Notes under the pieces: generated by a model
Told to the model about the DNA's origin: nothing
Seen by the model: the letters and a program-made list of their open reading frames with translations, nothing else
Database searches by the model: none
Origin: Pseudofrankia coriaricola
Lineage (GTDB): Bacteria > Actinomycetota > Actinomycetes > Frankiales > Frankiaceae
DNA length: 64,000 nt
Assembly: GCF_001854805.1 (NCBI RefSeq)
Contig: NZ_MBLO01000261.1
Coordinates: 36,570-100,569 of the forward strand
Reading direction: 5' to 3'
Translations under genes and position numbers: made by a program
Part shown: piece by piece, positions 1-9,500 of the stretch
Numbering within the stretch: the stretch's first letter is position 1
Layout: every line of letters begins with the position of its first letter

Positions 1-939
1 CCCGGCCTGCTGCTACCGTCGCACACGGTCACCGTCCATGTGGACGTCGACACTCTCCTGCGCGCCGGCGCTGAAGGCAGCGGCTGTGTCCCTCGCGGCG
101 ACGAGATCTCAGGCAGCGATCAGCCCGGTGGGGCGGCTGGTCTCCGTGATGGTGCTGGTGAGCCCGGCCCGCCTGTTGGCCCATCCGGTGCCCGTCGACT
201 GTTGCGAGCCGATGCCGAGCCTGGGATCGGCCTGCCCACGTCGGTGCTCCGCCGGCTCGGCTGCGACGGTCTCCTGCGCGCGTTGCTGTCCGACACCGCC
301 GGCAACCCACTGCACCTAGGGCGGCGTCGCCGGCTACCCGGTCGCCGGCTGCGCGACGCCGTCTACGCCCGCGACCTCGGCACCTGCCAGTATCCGGGCT
401 GCGAGCGCACCCGCTGGCTCCAGGTCCACCACCTGGCGGAATGGTCCGACGGCGGCGGCGCGACGGACATCGACAACCTGACGATCCTGTGCACCGGTCA
501 CCACCATGCCGTCCACGAGGAGGGGACCATCCTCGACCGGGGTGTCGACGGCACGGTCGTCGCCACCCTGGCGGACGGACGTGTCTTGCGGCCCGCTCCC
601 GTCGTCGACCCCGGCCCCCTGCCCACCGGGATCCTCGCGGCCATGGCCCGCCACCTCGACGACGACGCGATCCTTACCCGCGACGGTGGCCGGCTCAACC
701 TCGCCGACTCGATCTGCGCGCTCACCCAGCACCAGTGGAACGCGGCCGCTCGGGCGACGCGCGGCGGTCCTGGCGCCCCGCATGACCAGACAACGACGGA
801 CCACCATTCCCGCCCGCCGACGGCGCCCGAACACGGCGGTGCCTGCCGGCATCACCCGCCCGGCGGGAACGGCGCGCGGCGGCCGGTCCGTCACTCCCAA
901 CGCCGCCGGCATCCGGCCACCCCCGTCGCCAGCGGGTAG
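1..939 (+). CDS. 13E12-type HNH endonuclease, 5' end cut by window
   Basis: The frame is open from the first base, so the gene starts upstream and only about 312 C-terminal residues are visible. The opening residues (HTVTVHVDVDTLL) resemble the end of the DUF222 domain. The HNH core follows: CQYPGC, then LQVHHLAEWSDGG, IDNLTILC and HHHAVHEEG, giving the paired Cys, the HH pair, the central Asn and the final His of the motif. The last 70 residues are Arg/Pro/His-rich and low-complexity. DUF222-HNH (13E12 repeat) proteins are abundant in actinobacteria, often multicopy and linked with mobile DNA. They are predicted metal-dependent nucleases, but a physiological role is seldom shown. The family call is firm and the function inferred. 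Confidence 0.85.
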   Translation, partial: PGLLLPSHTVTVHVDVDTLLRAGAEGSGCVPRGDEISGSDQPGGAAGLRDGAGEPGPPVGPSGARRLLRADAEPGIGLPTSVLRRLGCDGLLRALLSDTAGNPLHLGRRRRLPGRRLRDAVYARDLGTCQYPGCERTRWLQVHHLAEWSDGGGATDIDNLTILCTGHHHAVHEEGTILDRGVDGTVVATLADGRVLRPAPVVDPGPLPTGILAAMARHLDDDAILTRDGGRLNLADSICALTQHQWNAAARATRGGPGAPHDQTTTDHHSRPPTAPEHGGACRHHPPGGNGARRPVRHSQRRRHPATPVASG

Positions 940-1162
940 CGCGGCCGGCCAGCGCCTGGCCACTCACGCCGGCCACGGCGCTGGCGGCGGCAGGCGGCAT
1001 CCCGGCCCGGGACATGGATGCTGCCCTCCGGTAGGGACCTGAGTCCGCGACGAGACCGGGCGATCCGGCGGGTCTTCGCGCGCAACCTTTCTCGCCTGGA
1101 AGGCGTATCAGTGGCAGGGAGACGCGGACTGCGTCCCCCAGGACGCGGAGGCAGGGCGGTCG

Positions 1163-1888
1163 GTGCGTGGTGACGTCGGCGGGGAGCCGCGGGCACGGGG
1201 GCGCGGCGTGAAGGAGGGCGTCCGTGCCCGGCCGGCCGGAACCCCGCTGGCCAAAGCCCCGCCGCGCGGGAACCAACCGGCCGAGAACCGGACGGCCAGG
1301 AATCCGGCCGACGGCGACCCGGTCGACGGCGACCCGGTCGACGGCCACCCGGTCGACGGCGACCCGGCCGATGAGGACTTCGCGGGGTTCGTGCGGCGGT
1401 GCGGGACGCGGCTGACGCGCTTCGCCTACCTGCTCGTCGGGGACGTGGGGCAGGCCGAGGACCTGGTGCAGACGGCGCTCGTCAAGACCTGGCTGCGGGG
1501 CACGCATGTGACGGCGGGCGGGCGCGAGGCCTATGTGCGCCGGGTGATGGTGACGACGTCCGTGTCGTGGTGGCGCGGCGCGCGCTGGCGGCGCGAGCGG
1601 TTACCCGGCCCCGGCCCCGCCGCCGCCGGCGGCGGCGGCGACCGGCCGGACCTGACCGAGCGGGCAGACCCTGTCGACGCGATCTTGCTCGTCGACGAAC
1701 GTGACGTGCTGGTCGCCGCCCTGCGCCAGCTGCCGCCGCGCCAGCGGGCCGCCGTGCTGCTGCGGCACTACCTGGCGCTGACCGAGGCCGAGACCGCCGC
1801 CGTGCTGCGCTGCTCGGTGGGCACCGTGAAAAGCCAGACCAGCCGGGGCCTGGCGACCCTGCGCACGATGCTGGAGGCCGGCCGATGA
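1163..1888 (+). CDS. SigE-family ECF RNA polymerase sigma factor
   Basis: Region 2 is visible as FAYLLVGDVGQAEDLVQTA and region 4 as LRQLPPRQRAAVLLRHYLAL followed by the helix-turn-helix ETAAVLRCSVGTVKSQTSRG. This is the layout of the actinobacterial SigE (sigma-70 family, about 170 residue) group. The protein is 241 residues because of an unusual 70-residue N-terminal extension containing a DGDPV/DGHPV pentapeptide encoded by a 15-bp tandem repeat. The GTG at 1163 has GGAGG about 11 nt upstream; a GTG at 1208 is an alternative. The stop overlaps the start of the next gene (ATGATGA), so translation is probably coupled and the downstream membrane protein is the likely anti-sigma or effector partner. 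Confidence 0.85.
   Translation: MRGDVGGEPRARGRGVKEGVRARPAGTPLAKAPPRGNQPAENRTARNPADGDPVDGDPVDGHPVDGDPADEDFAGFVRRCGTRLTRFAYLLVGDVGQAEDLVQTALVKTWLRGTHVTAGGREAYVRRVMVTTSVSWWRGARWRRERLPGPGPAAAGGGGDRPDLTERADPVDAILLVDERDVLVAALRQLPPRQRAAVLLRHYLALTEAETAAVLRCSVGTVKSQTSRGLATLRTMLEAGR
1310..1369 (+). repeat. 15-bp tandem repeat, four copies, in sigma factor N-terminus
   Basis: Four head-to-tail copies of GACGGCGACCCGGTC (1310-1324, 1325-1339, 1340-1354 with one change, 1355-1369 with one change). They are in frame and encode DGDPV-DGDPV-DGHPV-DGDPA. Being a multiple of three, copy number could change without a frameshift. Confidence 0.9.
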
Positions 1889-3216
1889 TGACCGACGAGC
1901 AGCTTGCCGACCTGCTGCGCCGCACGGCCGACCGGGTGCCGGTCAACGCGCGGCTGACCGACCTCGTCCAGGCTCGTGTCCGGCGGGCCCGCCGGCGTCG
2001 CCGCGCCGGCGCCATCGCGTCCGCCGCGGCCGGCGTGGTCGTGGTACTCGTCGCTGTCGTGGCGCTGGTCGCCGGGCCGGTCAGGCATGACAGCGGGCCG
2101 CGCCCGGAGCCGCCCGCGACCGGTGTCGACGCCTGGCGGTGGCGCGACCTGCCGTCGCCGCGACCGTTGATGTTCGGCGACACCGAGCGGACCCTCGTCG
2201 TGGGCCACTCCCTCGTCGTCCTCGGCCGCGAGCCGACGCACTGGACCGCGGTGGTGTCCGATCCGGTCGGCGCGCCGTTCGGCGCTCGCGACCCCGCCCC
2301 GGACACCTGGATGACGCAGGCGACCGTCGCCGTCTCCGACACGACGGTCTATCTGTGGGGCGGCTCGATCGTGGGGAGCGGCAACGGCGGCGCCTACCAG
2401 ACCGGCAGCGATCTGGCCTTCGACGTCACGACCAGGACCTGGTCGAAACTGCCGCCAGCACCCATCGAGTCCCGTACCGGCGCCGTCGCCGTCTGGACCG
2501 GCAAGGAGCTGGTGGTCTGGGGCGGATCGCGTGAGCTCGCTCCCAGGCCCGATGGCCAGCGGACCCAGGTGTTCACGGACGGCGCCGCCTACGACCCGTC
2601 GACGCGGGCCTGGACCGTCCTTCCGCCAGTGTCCGTCCCCGCTAGCCTGGTCCCCGTCAAGGCCGTCGCTGCCAGCGGCAAGGTGGTCATCTGGGCCCAG
2701 GCGGAAGGCCGGGGTTCGGACCCGGCCGAGGGCCGGACGCTCGTCTACGACCCGGCCACCCGCCAGTGGACGGTGGCCCCAGGCCCGCCGCTTACGACGC
2801 CGGCCGGCGGCACGGGTCTGGTGACCACCACCGACGGCCCCGTCGCCGTCGCCGCGACTCTCAGCTCGGCGTGGCACAACCGGCCGCCTGCCGCCGCGCG
2901 CTTCGACGTCGCCGCCGAAACCTGGACGCCGCTGCGCGGCCCCAGCCTTCCGCCCGACACGCTGTGCGGCACCACGGTCGTGCCGCTGCGCGACCTGGCC
3001 GCCGCGACGACCGTCGCGGCCGTGATCCCGAACTGCGGGGGCGCGTTCCCCCAGGTCCTCGACCCCACCCGCCGGCACTGGGTGCCCCTCGCCGCGTGGG
3101 GCGCCGACAAGGCCCTCGCGGGCGTCCCCTCCTCCGGCGACGCCTTCCTCACCTCGGACAAGCTCCCCGCCACCCAGCGCCCAAGCCGCCCGGGCGCGCA
3201 GATCCTTGCCCCATGA
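1885..3216 (+). CDS. Membrane-anchored kelch-like beta-propeller, putative anti-sigma partner
   Basis: A short acidic/amphipathic N-terminus (about residues 1-30) is followed by an Arg-rich stop-transfer sequence and one transmembrane helix (about 41-66, Ala/Val-rich). The remaining 375 residues would lie outside the cell. They contain kelch-type blades such as TVYLWGGSIVGSG, LVVWGGSREL and VVIWAQAEG, each followed by a W-x-x-L-P strand (TWSKLPPAP, AWTVLPPVS, QWTVAPGPP). No enzyme active site is visible. The start overlaps the upstream sigma gene by 4 nt, so the two form one unit. The cytosolic N-terminus is the natural place for sigma binding, but no zinc anti-sigma HxxxCxxC motif is present, so that role is inferred only. 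Confidence 0.65.
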   Translation: MMTDEQLADLLRRTADRVPVNARLTDLVQARVRRARRRRRAGAIASAAAGVVVVLVAVVALVAGPVRHDSGPRPEPPATGVDAWRWRDLPSPRPLMFGDTERTLVVGHSLVVLGREPTHWTAVVSDPVGAPFGARDPAPDTWMTQATVAVSDTTVYLWGGSIVGSGNGGAYQTGSDLAFDVTTRTWSKLPPAPIESRTGAVAVWTGKELVVWGGSRELAPRPDGQRTQVFTDGAAYDPSTRAWTVLPPVSVPASLVPVKAVAASGKVVIWAQAEGRGSDPAEGRTLVYDPATRQWTVAPGPPLTTPAGGTGLVTTTDGPVAVAATLSSAWHNRPPAAARFDVAAETWTPLRGPSLPPDTLCGTTVVPLRDLAAATTVAAVIPNCGGAFPQVLDPTRRHWVPLAAWGADKALAGVPSSGDAFLTSDKLPATQRPSRPGAQILAP

Positions 3217-3467
3217 GCCGAGCCGAGGCTTTGCCGTACTCGGGACGAGGTATCCGGGGACGGGACGGGGACGGCGGCAATCCGCCCCATACCTGACCGG
3301 CATGGTTCGCCGCGAGCTGGTGTCCGGCATGTCCGGCTGTGGCAGGCTGGTCGCGCATGGACTGGAGTCGCGCACGGATGAGAGGCGACCGGTGTCCGTG
3401 CCCGGGGACGTGGGTTGGATGGAGCCCCGTCCGTAGGACGGGTACGAGGACGGGCCTGTGAGGGCGG

Positions 3468-4166
3468 ATGGCTGACGACTCCGCGGTCGACGACGACCGG
3501 GCGTCGCGGCTTGCCGGGGATGCGGCGCTGTATGCCCGGCTGATCGAGGTCGGCTTCGCCGGGCCCGACTACGAGGTGGTCGCCGATGCCCTGGCCCGCT
3601 ACGGCCACCAGGTCCTGCACGCGTGGCTGGTCAGCGGGCAGATCACGCAGGAGTGCGCTCGCCGGGGCCTGGGTGGGGTCCGCCGCCTCGCCGCCGGCGA
3701 GATCACCCTGACCCGTGACGACATCGACGACCTGGTGCAGGAAACCCTCATCACGGCCCTGGCCCGGTTCCAGGACGCCGGCCGGGAAGGCCGCGGCTGG
3801 TCGCCGAAGGGAGGCGCGAAGCTGTCGACCTACTTCATCGGTGGCTGCGTGCTGGCATTCGGCGGCACCGTCTATCCGCGGTGGGAACGCCAGCGCCTCT
3901 CCGGAGCGCTGGTGGGTGAGGGTGTGCATGCCCTCGATCTTCGTGATCCCGCGCTTCGTGATCCCGCTGACCTGTTCACGATGCGCGAGGATCTCGCGGC
4001 GGCCCTGCCTCCGCCCGGCCGGCTGCGGACCGCGGTCCTGCTGTCCGCCACCGGCCACACCTACGAGGAGATCGCCCGGTTCCTCGGCGAGGACGTCACC
4101 CCGCGCGCGGTCGAAGGCATGCTCTACCGCTTCCGCCAGGGACTAAAGGGAGGAACGCGGTCATGA
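3468..4166 (+). CDS. Sigma-70-like (ECF-type) transcription factor
   Basis: Residues 80-130 contain a region-2-like helix (LTRDDIDDLVQETLITALAR) and residues 180-230 a region-4-like helix-turn-helix (TGHTYEEIARFLGEDVTPRA followed by VEGMLYRFRQGLKG). The 232-residue length fits an ECF-like factor with an N-terminal helical addition of about 75 residues. ATG at 3468 is preceded by GAGGG. The gene overlaps the downstream pentapeptide-repeat gene by ATGA, so the pair is probably co-translated. Sequence in region 2 is divergent from classical ECF groups; it may be a specialised factor. Target promoters are unknown. Confidence 0.7.
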   Translation: MADDSAVDDDRASRLAGDAALYARLIEVGFAGPDYEVVADALARYGHQVLHAWLVSGQITQECARRGLGGVRRLAAGEITLTRDDIDDLVQETLITALARFQDAGREGRGWSPKGGAKLSTYFIGGCVLAFGGTVYPRWERQRLSGALVGEGVHALDLRDPALRDPADLFTMREDLAAALPPPGRLRTAVLLSATGHTYEEIARFLGEDVTPRAVEGMLYRFRQGLKGGTRS

Positions 4167-4924
4167 GCGCCTCCGGCCCGGTCGACATCCACCAGCTTCT
4201 GGCGAGCTCCTCGCTCGGCGATCCCGTCAGCCGGAGCATCCTGGACCGCGCCCCCCGCTCTCTCGCCGAGACGCTCCACGACGTCGGCTCCTCGACGTCC
4301 GAACTGACGAGCCGCAGCCTGGCCGACCTCCTCGACCTCGGTAACCTCGGCGGATCTGATCCGGTGGCGGGCCCTGAGTCGGCCGACCTCCGTGAGGTGG
4401 ACCTCGGCGGGGCCGACCTTCGGGAGGCGACGCTGCGCGGCGCCGATCTTCGCGGGGCGACGCTGCGCGGCGCGGACCTGCGCGGGGCGACGCTGCGGCG
4501 CGCCGACCTCGGCAGGACCGACCTTCGGGATGCGAACCTCGGCGGGGCCGACCTTCGGGAGGCGACGCTGCGCGGCGCCGACCTGCGCCGGGCGGCCTTC
4601 GGCCTTGCCGACCTGCGGGGGGCCGACCTGCGTGACGTGAACGTCGGCGGTGCCGACCTCAGCGGTGCCGATCTTCGGGACGTGGTTCTCGGTGGGGCGG
4701 ACCTGCGCGGAGTGACGCTCGGTCTGGCCGACCTGAGCGGGGCCGATCTTCGCGGGGTGAACCTTCGGGGTGTCGACCTGCGTGGGGCGACGCTGAGCGG
4801 GACCCTGCTGCACGAGGCGCACTGGTCGTCGGACACAGCCTGGCCACGGGCATGGGTGGAGCGGATGCGCGACACGTCCGCGGAGGTCGGTGAGGGCCTG
4901 TTCGTGGTCGGCGGCCAGGCCTGA
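4163..4924 (+). CDS. Pentapeptide-repeat protein
   Basis: After about 70 residues of leader, more than 25 consecutive pentapeptides of the A(D/N)LRx type run to about residue 215 (ADLREVDLGGADLREATLRG and so on). Such repeats fold as a right-handed quadrilateral beta-helix. The best-known members mimic DNA and protect gyrase, but most have unknown roles and nothing here shows gyrase binding. The DNA also repeats in 30-bp units (GGGGCGACGCTGCGCGGCGC), which suggests recent internal duplication. The start lies inside the stop codon of the sigma-like gene. The last 40 residues leave the repeat pattern (Trp-rich, HWSSDTAWPRAWVERM) and probably form a cap. Confidence 0.85.
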   Translation: MSASGPVDIHQLLASSSLGDPVSRSILDRAPRSLAETLHDVGSSTSELTSRSLADLLDLGNLGGSDPVAGPESADLREVDLGGADLREATLRGADLRGATLRGADLRGATLRRADLGRTDLRDANLGGADLREATLRGADLRRAAFGLADLRGADLRDVNVGGADLSGADLRDVVLGGADLRGVTLGLADLSGADLRGVNLRGVDLRGATLSGTLLHEAHWSSDTAWPRAWVERMRDTSAEVGEGLFVVGGQA

Positions 4925-5062
4925 GCGATCCAGGTCCCGGTGGCGGCCGGTGCCAAGACCGCGGGCTTCCCGGGAGATCGGGAAACGGATCGGCTCCGAG
5001 GGCACCGAGGACAACCGGCGACGCGGGTGGTCCGCCCGGCGGAGGCGGGAGCGACTCGTGGG

Positions 5063-6535
5063 TCAGCCGTATTTGTCGAGCGCGTGGCGGAGCTCGGCGG
5101 CCGTGGAGAAGCCGATGGCCGGCTGGTCACGGAGGGCCTGGTCGATGACCTGGGCCAGTCCCGCGGGAATGGTGGGGTCGTGCTTGCGGATGGGCACCGG
5201 GTTGTTCTGGAGGACGACCTGCCAGGGGTCTCTGCGCCCGGTGAAATCGCGGGGATGGGCGCCGGTGAGAGTCCAGTAGAGGCAGGCGGCCAGCGCCCAG
5301 ACGTCGACGTCGGGCTGGGCGTGCTTGAAGTTGATGACCTGCTGGCGGGGCATGAACCAGGGCTTTCCGGCGGCGGTGCCGGTACGGGTGAGCCCGGACA
5401 GCCCGGCCTGGTCGAAGGCCTTGGCGAGGCCGAAGTCGCCGACCTTCGCGACAGGGGAGGTCCCGTCGGTGAGCAGGATGTTCTGCGGGCTGAGGTCGCG
5501 GTGGACGACGCCCTGGTCGTGCGCGTGCTCAAGCCCTTCCAGGGCCTGCAAGGCGAGCGGGAGTGCCTCGTCGAGGGGCAGCCTGCCGCCGCGGCGGGCG
5601 ACGAGCTTGTCGAGGCTGCCGCCGGCGCAGTACTCCAGGGTGAAGTAGAAGCCGCCGTGGGCCGTGCCGATGTCGTGCAGGCTGACGATGTGGCGGTGTC
5701 GCAGCTCCTTGCTGATGGCGATCTCGCGCAGGAAGCGGGCCCGCACGTCGGGCTGGGCGGCGACCCGGGGCAGCATCACCTTCAGAGCGACCTCATGACC
5801 GGTGGTGTCGTCGCGGGCGAGGTAGACGGCGCCCATCCCACCGCGGCCGAGCTCGCGCAGCAGGGTGTAGCCGCCGATCGCGGCGAGTTCCCGGTCGCCG
5901 GAGCGGGCGCGCCGCAGCAGGTGACGTAGGACCTTGCCGGGGTCAGCCAGGCAGACGGCGCACAGGTCGCTGCCCGGTCCGGCGCGGCGGGCGCCGGCGA
6001 GCGGCTCGCCGCAGGCGGCGCAGCGTGGGGACACGGGCGCGGGCGACGCGGGGCAGTTTCGCCGGGCGGCCCGGGCGCGGCAGGCCGCGCATTGGATGGT
6101 CCCGGCCTCCGCCCCGGCCTCCGCCTGGGCGCCGTCCGGGATCTCCCGGCCGCAGCCGACGCAGTGGAGCGGAGTATGCACGGACACCCGGAAGGTCGTC
6201 GACCCGATCTTCAGCTCGTCGCCGTCGGTCAGGTCGTGTTCCGGGAAGGTCTGGGCCGCGGCCTCTTCCGGGGTCTGGTGGGCCTCGCGCTGGCCGATCT
6301 TGACGTCGTTGACGTACGTGCCGTTGAGACTGCCGAAGTCGCGCACGCGGATGTCGGGCGGGTTGATGTCGAGCAGGCAGTGGTGCCGGGAGACGGTGCG
6401 ATGGTCGGCGTCGTCGGGAAGCCGGGGGGTGCAGCCGTCCGCGCGGCCGAGGATACAGGTGTTTCGTTCGGTGAAGGTGAATTCCTCGCCTTGCAGCCGT
6501 CCGTGGGTCACCTTCAATGTGACGGTGGCCGGCAT
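5063..6535 (-). CDS. FHA-domain, zinc-ribbon Ser/Thr protein kinase
   Basis: N-terminal FHA domain (about 1-120) with the phosphothreonine-binding TVSRHH and SLNGTYV motifs. Two zinc ribbons follow (CVGC and CAAC at 125-152; CAAC and CAVC at 172-195). The kinase domain (about 222-490) has GRGGMGAV, Lys252 in VALKV, HRDLSPQN at 345-352 and DFGLAK at 367-372, so it should be active. There is no transmembrane segment, so it is a cytosolic Hanks-type kinase that may recruit phosphorylated partners through its own FHA domain. It lies 55 bp downstream of the WD40 kinase on the same strand and is probably co-transcribed, suggesting a shared cascade. Unusually, the FHA domain is at the N-terminus and fused to zinc ribbons. 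Confidence 0.9.
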   Translation of the reverse strand: MPATVTLKVTHGRLQGEEFTFTERNTCILGRADGCTPRLPDDADHRTVSRHHCLLDINPPDIRVRDFGSLNGTYVNDVKIGQREAHQTPEEAAAQTFPEHDLTDGDELKIGSTTFRVSVHTPLHCVGCGREIPDGAQAEAGAEAGTIQCAACRARAARRNCPASPAPVSPRCAACGEPLAGARRAGPGSDLCAVCLADPGKVLRHLLRRARSGDRELAAIGGYTLLRELGRGGMGAVYLARDDTTGHEVALKVMLPRVAAQPDVRARFLREIAISKELRHRHIVSLHDIGTAHGGFYFTLEYCAGGSLDKLVARRGGRLPLDEALPLALQALEGLEHAHDQGVVHRDLSPQNILLTDGTSPVAKVGDFGLAKAFDQAGLSGLTRTGTAAGKPWFMPRQQVINFKHAQPDVDVWALAACLYWTLTGAHPRDFTGRRDPWQVVLQNNPVPIRKHDPTIPAGLAQVIDQALRDQPAIGFSTAAELRHALDKYG

Positions 6536-6590
6536 CGTCGTCTCCGTATCCTCGCCACCCGCATCCGCGGGATAGGTGAGTGGGCTTCTG

Positions 6591-9500
6591 CTACGCCCCG
6601 GGTAGCGGGGGCAGGGCTTCCCAGTTCCGGGCCATACGTTCCAGCTCCGCCTTTACACCGGCCGGGCGTATCCACCCGTAGCCGGAGTATTGCAACTGGC
6701 GGAGCAGGCTGTCGACGTCCGTTTCGGTCCACGAGGGCCTACCCCGGCGGGAAAGACCCAGCCGGATCTGCTGTTCCGAGACTTCGCCCCGCGGCGGCAG
6801 GCTGCCCGCAACGGGAGTGTGCAACGTCAGGAAGGTTTCGAGATGGGGCCTGACGCCCTCGTCCCAGTCGGCCGGGTCCCGGGCCTCGAGCTCCCAGTCG
6901 ATCTCCCACACCCGCACCGTCCGGTCGTCGCTGCCGGACAGGGCGAGGCGCCCGTCGGCGCTCACACACACCGAGGTCACCTCGCTGGTGTGTCCGGTGA
7001 GGGTGTGCAGGCAGTGGCCGGTGGCCAGGTCCCACACCCGCACCGTCCGGTCCTGGCTGCCCGACAGGGCGAAACGGCCGTCGGCGCTCACGCACACCGA
7101 GTACACAATCCCAGTGTGTCCTTTGAGGGTGTGCAGGCAGTGGCCGGTGGCCAGGTCCCACACCCGCACCGTCCGGTCCTGGCTGCCCGACAGGGCGAAA
7201 CGGCCGTCGGCGCTCACACACACCGAGTACACCCCAAAAGTGTGTCCTTTGAGGGTGTGCAGGCAGCGGCCGGTGGCCAGGTCCCACACCCGTACCGTGC
7301 AGTCCTTGCCGCCGGATACGGCGACACGCCCGTCGGGGCTCGCACACACCGAGGTCACGGCCTTCAGGGCCCCGTTCAGGATGGCGGTGTGTCCTTTGAG
7401 GGTGTGCAGGCAGCGGCCGGTGGCCAGCTCCCACACTCGCACCGTGTTGTCGTGGCTGCCGGACAGGGCGAGACGCCCGTCGGCGCTCACGCAGACCGAG
7501 TTCACCTCCCCGGCGTGTCCCTGGAGGATGCGTAGGCAGCTGCCGGTGGCCAGGTCCCACACCCACACCGTGCTGTCATTGTCGCTGGACAGGGCGAGAC
7601 GCCCGTCCGAGCTCACGCAGACCGACTTGATACCAAAAGTGTGTCCGTTGTCGAGGGTGTGCAGACAGCGGCCGGTGGCCAGCTCCCATACCCGCACCGT
7701 GTTGCCGAGGCTGCTGGACAGGGCGAGACGCCCGTCCGCGGCCACACACACCGAAGTCACGTTGCCGTGTCCGTCGATGATTCTCGACTGCCAGATGCCG
7801 CGGACACCGGTTCTTACCGAGAACAGTGAAAGCCGTCGCCAGGTTTCCAGGGCTCGCGGGTCCCGCTCGTACCCCGGTATCGTCCGCGCCTTTCTGAGCA
7901 GGGTGAGCGCGGCCGGGAAGCGGCCCTCCGTGGTAGGAAGCTCGGCCGCGCTCAGCAGCGTCTCCAACTGTGTTTCATGCCGCACCAGCTCGGCATGTGG
8001 ACGCAGGCGGCACAGCTGGAGCGAGGCGACATCGGCCCCCACGTTCGGCAGCTCCCACACCCGCACCGTCCGGCTGTAGCTACTGGACAGGGCGATGTGC
8101 CCGTCCGCGCTCACACAGACCGACTGCACGTTCCCGGTGTGTTCTTGGAGGGTGCGTAGGCAGTGGCCGGTGGCCAGGTCCCACACCCGCACCGTCCGGT
8201 CGTCGCTGCCGGACAGGGCGAGACGCCCGTCGGCGGTCACACACACCGAGTTCACACCGCCGGTGTGTCCTTTGAGGGTGTGCAGGCAGTGGCCGGTGGC
8301 CAGGTCCCACACCCGCACCGTCCGGTCGTCGCTGCCGGACAGGGCGAGACGCCCGTCGGCGGTCACACACACCGAGTACACCAAAGAAGTGTGTCCTTCG
8401 AGGATGTGCAGGCGGCGGCCGGTGGAGAGCTTCCGCACCCGCACCGTCCGGTCGTCGCCGCCGGACAGGGCGAGACGCCCGTCGGCACTCACACACACCG
8501 AGTTGACGTCCCCGGTGTGTCCTTTGAAGGTGCGTAGACGGCGGCTGAAGGTGCGTAGGCGGCGGCCGGTAGCCAGCTTCCACACCCGCACCGTCCGGTC
8601 GTCGCTGCCGGACAGGGCGCGCCGTCCATCGGCGCTTACGCAGACCGAGTTCACGGTAGACGTGTGTCCTCGGAAGGTGCGTAGGCGGCGGCCGGTGGCC
8701 AGGTCCCACACCCGCACCGTCCGGTCGTCGCCGCCGGACAGGGCGCGACGCCCGTCGGCGGTCACACACACCGAGTTCACGTCCTCGGTGTGTCCTTCGA
8801 GGACGTGCAGGCAGCGGCCGGTGGCCAGGTCCCACACTCGCACCGTGTCGTCGTGGCTGCCGGACAGGGCGAGACGTCCGTCGGCACTCACACAGACCGA
8901 ACTCACGGCAGACGTGTGTCCTTCGAGGGTACGTCGACGGCGGCCGGTGGCACCATCGGCGCGGGCACGTCGCAGCGCCGCGCGGACTTCGGTGTCCTCA
9001 GGGGCGCGCCGCGCCGCCTCCTCGAGGAGAGGAAGGGCCGAGTCGACGTCGCCGCGCTCGAGGTGCACCTGGGCAAGCAGCCGCTGCATCAGCGCGCGCC
9101 GCGCCGCCTCCGCGGGGACCTTGAGGACAGGAGGGGGCACGTCGACGTCGCCGCGCTCGAGGTGCACCTGGGCAAGCAGCCGCTGCATCAGCGCGCGCCG
9201 CGCCGCCTCCGCGGGGACCTTGAGGACAGGAGGGGGCACGTCGACGTCGCCGCGCTTGAGGTGCGGCTGGGCAAGCGGACGCGGCACCGGCCCGGGGTCT
9301 GGTGCACTCGCCAGGACCGCCTCGAGTCTGGCCACCAGCTCGCTGTCGGTCATCCTGCCTGCCCGCCAGCGCAGCAACCCGGCGTTGTAGGTCGCCTCCA
9401 GGTGCTGCGGGTCGGCCGTCAGCGCCTCATCGAACAACATCTCCGCCTGCTTGACCCGGTCAAGGTCCAGCATCGACAGCGCCCGGTTGGTCAGCTCATC

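Noticed and set aside
9000..9258. Frameshift in kinase TPR region
   Set aside because: The repeat unit is 99 bp (33 codons) and the reading frame stays open with helix-like text in each copy.
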